From Isoetes taiwanensis (lineage: Eukaryota; Streptophyta; Lycopodiopsida; Isoetales; Isoetaceae): a stretch of DNA of 64,000 bases. The position numbers and the translations under genes are program-made. Where the stretch lies: positions 2,424,165-2,488,164 of the forward strand of contig JAJEKV010000099.1 of assembly GCA_021234155.1 (NCBI GenBank), read 5' to 3'. The notes below the pieces were generated by a model that was given only the letters and a program-made list of their open reading frames with translations, was not told where the DNA came from and made no database searches. Numbering within the stretch: the first letter of the stretch is position 1; each line of letters starts with the position of its first letter. Shown here piece by piece: positions 60,626 through 64,000 of the stretch.

Positions 60626-63470
60626 GCAAGACTAGAACTCCAAGACCTCCAAGATGGCCGGCCAGAGCTCCCTTTACCTGTTGGACATGTTCTGGAAAGA
60701 CAAAAGGTTGAGAACTTGAATTAGCTTTGTATGCAGCCTTTGTACTATCCACTAGTTGAAAGCCATACTTGTCAAATTTTGTTGATGCTCAACCATCATT
60801 CAATTAAATTGGGATTATGTCTATTCCAAAATCGCGCCGTATAAGCCTTTTATTGACCATTATATTGAATTAACCACACTTTTGCACTGAGTTCATTTTC
60901 GGGCTAGGAAGATGCATTTTATGTTGAAATGCAAAGGCATCCAAATATTCGGTGCAAATGACCCATATTATGAAAGAATGTTGGCAATATAAAAAGTAGG
61001 AAATTGCTTATTAATTCGTACAATCACCGACGACAACGAAATCTAAACATTGAAATTGTAGTGTTTTACGAATAAATAACAGCAAGCAAGTTGCTACAAA
61101 ACAGAGATTTTCATGGGTCAAATCGCGCGTGGCGCGATTTTATTCGCATAAATAACGTATTATAGTGGAACATAAACTTTAAAAACTAATCCGAATCATC
61201 GTCGACAGGTGTTAGCCTAAAACCTGGAATTTTAGTCTAACCTCAAGGGAGCTCAAACAAATTGGTTAGGACCTCCAGATCACTTAGGGTGATCAATCCT
61301 CAACATATGAAGCGAGAAAAGTCATTTTGAAAAAATGGTTTCTTCAAAATCACTAGAGTCCCTGAAACTGAAAAAACTGTCAGAGCGAAAATTGCAGACA
61401 CACCTTGTGAGATTTTTGAGATGTGATTGGTGGTATGGATGATCAACTAGCAGAGGAAACTGATGGTGAAGATTTGACTTGATTTGAATAGGGGAAGGCT
61501 GAGAAAATCTAGGTCAAAGTCGGGTCAAAAAGTTGGCCAGTGCCAAAACAGAGAGCCAAATTTTGCAGATGGAGCTTGATAAGGAATTTTGAGTTGGGAT
61601 CTGTGCAGCAACTTCAGAATAGCCCCTAGATCACGTGCATAGGGTTTAAATAGCAAAAGATGTTTTACTTTTTTTCTGTAAGTAGCTAAAGCCTCGAGAA
61701 AAGCATAAACACTGTAACAGTCATGGAAGGAAAGTTCCTTTATATGTTTTCTTTGAGTGTATAGGTTTCTAATGTTTTTATGAAGATGGAATGCAACTAC
61801 CTAAAGAGAATATAACTTGGAATAAATATTTTTGGCTTTGCTTTTTTAGTTTTAGCTTTAAAAGAACAATGCAGGATTACAAAAGATGAATGTACAATGA
61901 TGACAATAATTTTCCAGGCAAAGACTATGCATTATCATAATATAATAATGTAACACAAAAATTTAATAGTGTCTATCAGGACATTACCAAAGTTTAAGAT
62001 ATAATAGTGCTTGAGGGCAAATTCCAGGTCTGTCTGAGCCTTCAGAGAATCTCAGACTTACCAATGAAGCTAAATGAAATGATTGTTCGAGCTGTAATTG
62101 GAGTGCTTTAATGTCCGACAAATCACACCGGAGACGGATCATTCAATGTCGAAAGCGAAACGAGCAAAATTTGAGTAGAGCAGATCAAGATAATAACAGT
62201 GCGCCAAGATCACAGAGGTTTATCTCTGAGGGGACGTGCTGATTTGATCTGTTTCTTGGCTTAAGAACTGTTCTTCTCAAAAGCTAGCTCGGTTGAGTGA
62301 TTTGAGGCCCAAATTGAGCAATTTCTATCGAATCAAGTGCCACAAAGGATCCCCATGGTTTCGGAAAAAGGTTTAGGAGCTAATTTGAGGCGAAAATTGG
62401 TGGGATTCAATCAAATTTAGGCACTAATTGGCGGTTTAAAGGAGTTCCCCTATTTCTTAGGGTTCATCAAAAATTCTTAAGGGTGATATATCCCACGGTA
62501 GCGAAGTGGTTCTCAAGGCCTCTGCATATAAGGAATAATGCGGGCCCACTATTAAATTTAGCGTGCCACGCAGAGGGGGACACCCGGCCCGTGTCATGCC
62601 CCCACGCCCACGCCATGGGGAAAAATGGGGGTGACCTGAAACTATGCAAAATAGATAGGGTAGATAGGCTAGAATAGGTTTTTTTTTTTTGGGAACGCAT
62701 CCCAAGAATCCAATTTTGAAGGTCTTCCCAAGGGTTTTTTTTTTTTTTAAAAGACCAAGTTAGCTCTTTTTTTTCCAAGCTTTCCATCTAGAGAGTTTTT
62801 AGGTCAAACTGAAACATTTGAATTTTGGTCCCTTTTGACCCATGGCCAATGGATATTGCAACATAGGGATGGTGAAAAAGTCATAGGAAAAAGATGGGAA
62901 AAGGGTGTAAATAGGCTATACTAGGGTTTAGGAAGATGAAATGAGAATGAAAAAAAAGCTTTCTTGCCTTTGAAGGTTTTCAAGATCACTAGGGGACAAT
63001 TCTCAAATGAAGGTGAGATCAATAAAAAATAAGTAGTAGAATGATGAGAAAAGGTCTCAAAAGTGGAAACAATGGTGAAGGAAAAGTTTTGAAGGCTCTT
63101 GGGATATAGAAAGGGAAATGTAAGATGAATGGAATGAAGAAGAGATGGGTACTTCTGTAGCACTTGATCTTATCTCAAATTGTTTCTAGGGCTCAATTCA
63201 TACCTCCTAGTGAAGATAGATTTGCTCAAAGCCTAAGGTCTTCCAAACTTTTATAAGGGACTTCCAAACTTCAAGGCTAGAACAAGAGCAAATTTCACTT
63301 CTAGGGTAGCATCCTCATGTGTGTGACTTCAAACTTCTCAAGCAAGCTTCATAAGGTTTGAGCTTTGGTAAAATGTCTTGTGCCTCCTTGATAAACTTGC
63401 TATAGCCTTTGCCTGGTCTTCAAATCAAAGGAAAATGTTAAACTAATAGGAATGTGTCTAGAAAGGTGTT
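60626..63470. other. Intergenic, no gene supported
   Basis: AT-rich spacer with a small GC-rich hairpin (AATCGCGCGTGGCGCGATT near 61117) and oligo-T runs near 62681 and 62738. 62500-62560 has tRNA-like box A sequence but no box B. Confidence 0.4.
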
Positions 63471-63914
63471 TTACCTCAAGGAAAAGACTAGGCCATAATA
63501 GGAGATCCCAAATGTCTTCCAATCTTGGTCAAATGTCTTCCAAACTCTGATGGGATCACAATAGCCTGGAACTTTTCCTTGAAGGAAATATAAATGAAAC
63601 AAAGGTTTTGATACATAGATGTTTGGTCTATGTTGCCAAAATGGGCAACAACAGTACGCCGAGAAGTCTTTGAGATCCCCGTCGATCATGAACAAACCAT
63701 GCTCTGGATTCCATATAAGATGGATTACAACATCAAAGGGATCAGGATAGAAGCGGACGGGATTCATAGCAACGACATCAAGCCAGTCCTGAAGTTCTAT
63801 TTCTAGCTCAAGGCACTTCTGGCAGAGGTCCGCATGGTTCATCCGCGGTGTAATAGAATGTGCCATAATAACAAGCGGTATATGGAGGTCAAGGCGATGG
63901 TTTGCCAATTTCAT
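63471..63914 (-). CDS. Hypothetical protein or exon, 147 codons
   Basis: An ATG at 63914 opens a frame encoding a mixed, non-repetitive sequence with DLCQKCLELEIELQDWLDV, NPVRFYPDPFDVVIHLIWNP and GLFMIDGDLKDFSAYCCC. Base use looks coding, unlike the surrounding spacer. No family is recognised. CTTGAGGTAAAA at the 3' side could be a splice donor, so this may be one exon of a longer gene running toward lower coordinates. No neighbour helps to assign a role. Confidence 0.35.
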   Translation of the reverse strand: MKLANHRLDLHIPLVIMAHSITPRMNHADLCQKCLELEIELQDWLDVVAMNPVRFYPDPFDVVIHLIWNPEHGLFMIDGDLKDFSAYCCCPFWQHRPNIYVSKPLFHLYFLQGKVPGYCDPIRVWKTFDQDWKTFGISYYGLVFSLR

Positions 63915-64000
63915 GCATACCTATTTATAGACACCTAAATTATTGACGGATATACATACAAATTATTGCAAGTATAGCAAACCATACGCATAATATAAAA

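Noticed and set aside
61110-61140. AATCGCGCGTGGCGCGATT hairpin as a Helitron end
   Set aside because: No CTRR follows within 15 bases, and there is no ACGTTTCT as in the other two ends.
62495-62560. tRNA-derived SINE suggested by TAGCGAAGTGGTT box A
   Set aside because: No box B and no target-site duplication found. It remains a chance match.

Overview
The window looks like nuclear DNA of a green plant: a streptophyte alga or land plant. The reasons are AT-rich spacers, GT-AG introns in the recognisable exons, a plant-type L1-like LINE, a Copia-type primer-binding site, and captured pieces of a subtilase and of agmatine deiminase. The species cannot be fixed from sequence alone. No complete host gene was recognised. 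Almost everything supportable is mobile DNA, much of it nested and decayed. Two possible host exon sets (near 54.4-55.3 kb and 63.5-63.9 kb) have unknown products.

Layout. 0.5-1.0 kb is a foldback (MITE-like) element. 2.4-4.3 kb holds tandem duplications. 4.70-9.61 kb and 43.99-48.90 kb are two copies of one 4.9-kb repeat. Each copy carries an antisense subtilase C-terminal fragment, then a sense agmatine deiminase exon, then a long purine-rich tail. 10.12-14.02 kb is a 5'-truncated LINE with a poly(A) tail and a 17-bp target-site duplication (TSD). 16-18 kb has tandem repeats, and a Helitron-like 3' end lies at 22.8 kb.

26.15-32.10 kb is a three-gene cassette of transposon type. It has a forward gene with a coiled coil and a RING-like zinc cluster. 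Tail-to-tail with it is an RNase H-like transposase-like gene with SDG and HGK...HDG motifs. Behind that lies a reverse gene with a ParB-like part and a methyltransferase-like part. All three carry stops or frameshifts. An intron of the third gene is filled by an array of the palindrome CTCGACTCGCGAGTCGAG, and the same palindrome recurs at 40.57-40.99 kb.

32,881-40,047 is a complete 7,167-bp transposon with 11-bp terminal inverted repeats (TIRs, CCCGGGGGGTG) and an 8-bp TSD (ATTGAGAG). It sits in a tandem array whose next unit is the uninterrupted, empty form of the same site. A 239-bp non-autonomous relative with the same ends and its own 8-bp TSD lies at 57,925-58,163. That relative is inserted in a second copy of the RNase H-like transposase-like gene (56.0-58.5 kb), which is also broken by a LINE fragment and a Copia-like fragment. 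49.98-50.21 kb has a run of hairpins with changing stems and a near-constant loop. 52-64 kb is otherwise spacer, minisatellite and unassigned open frames.
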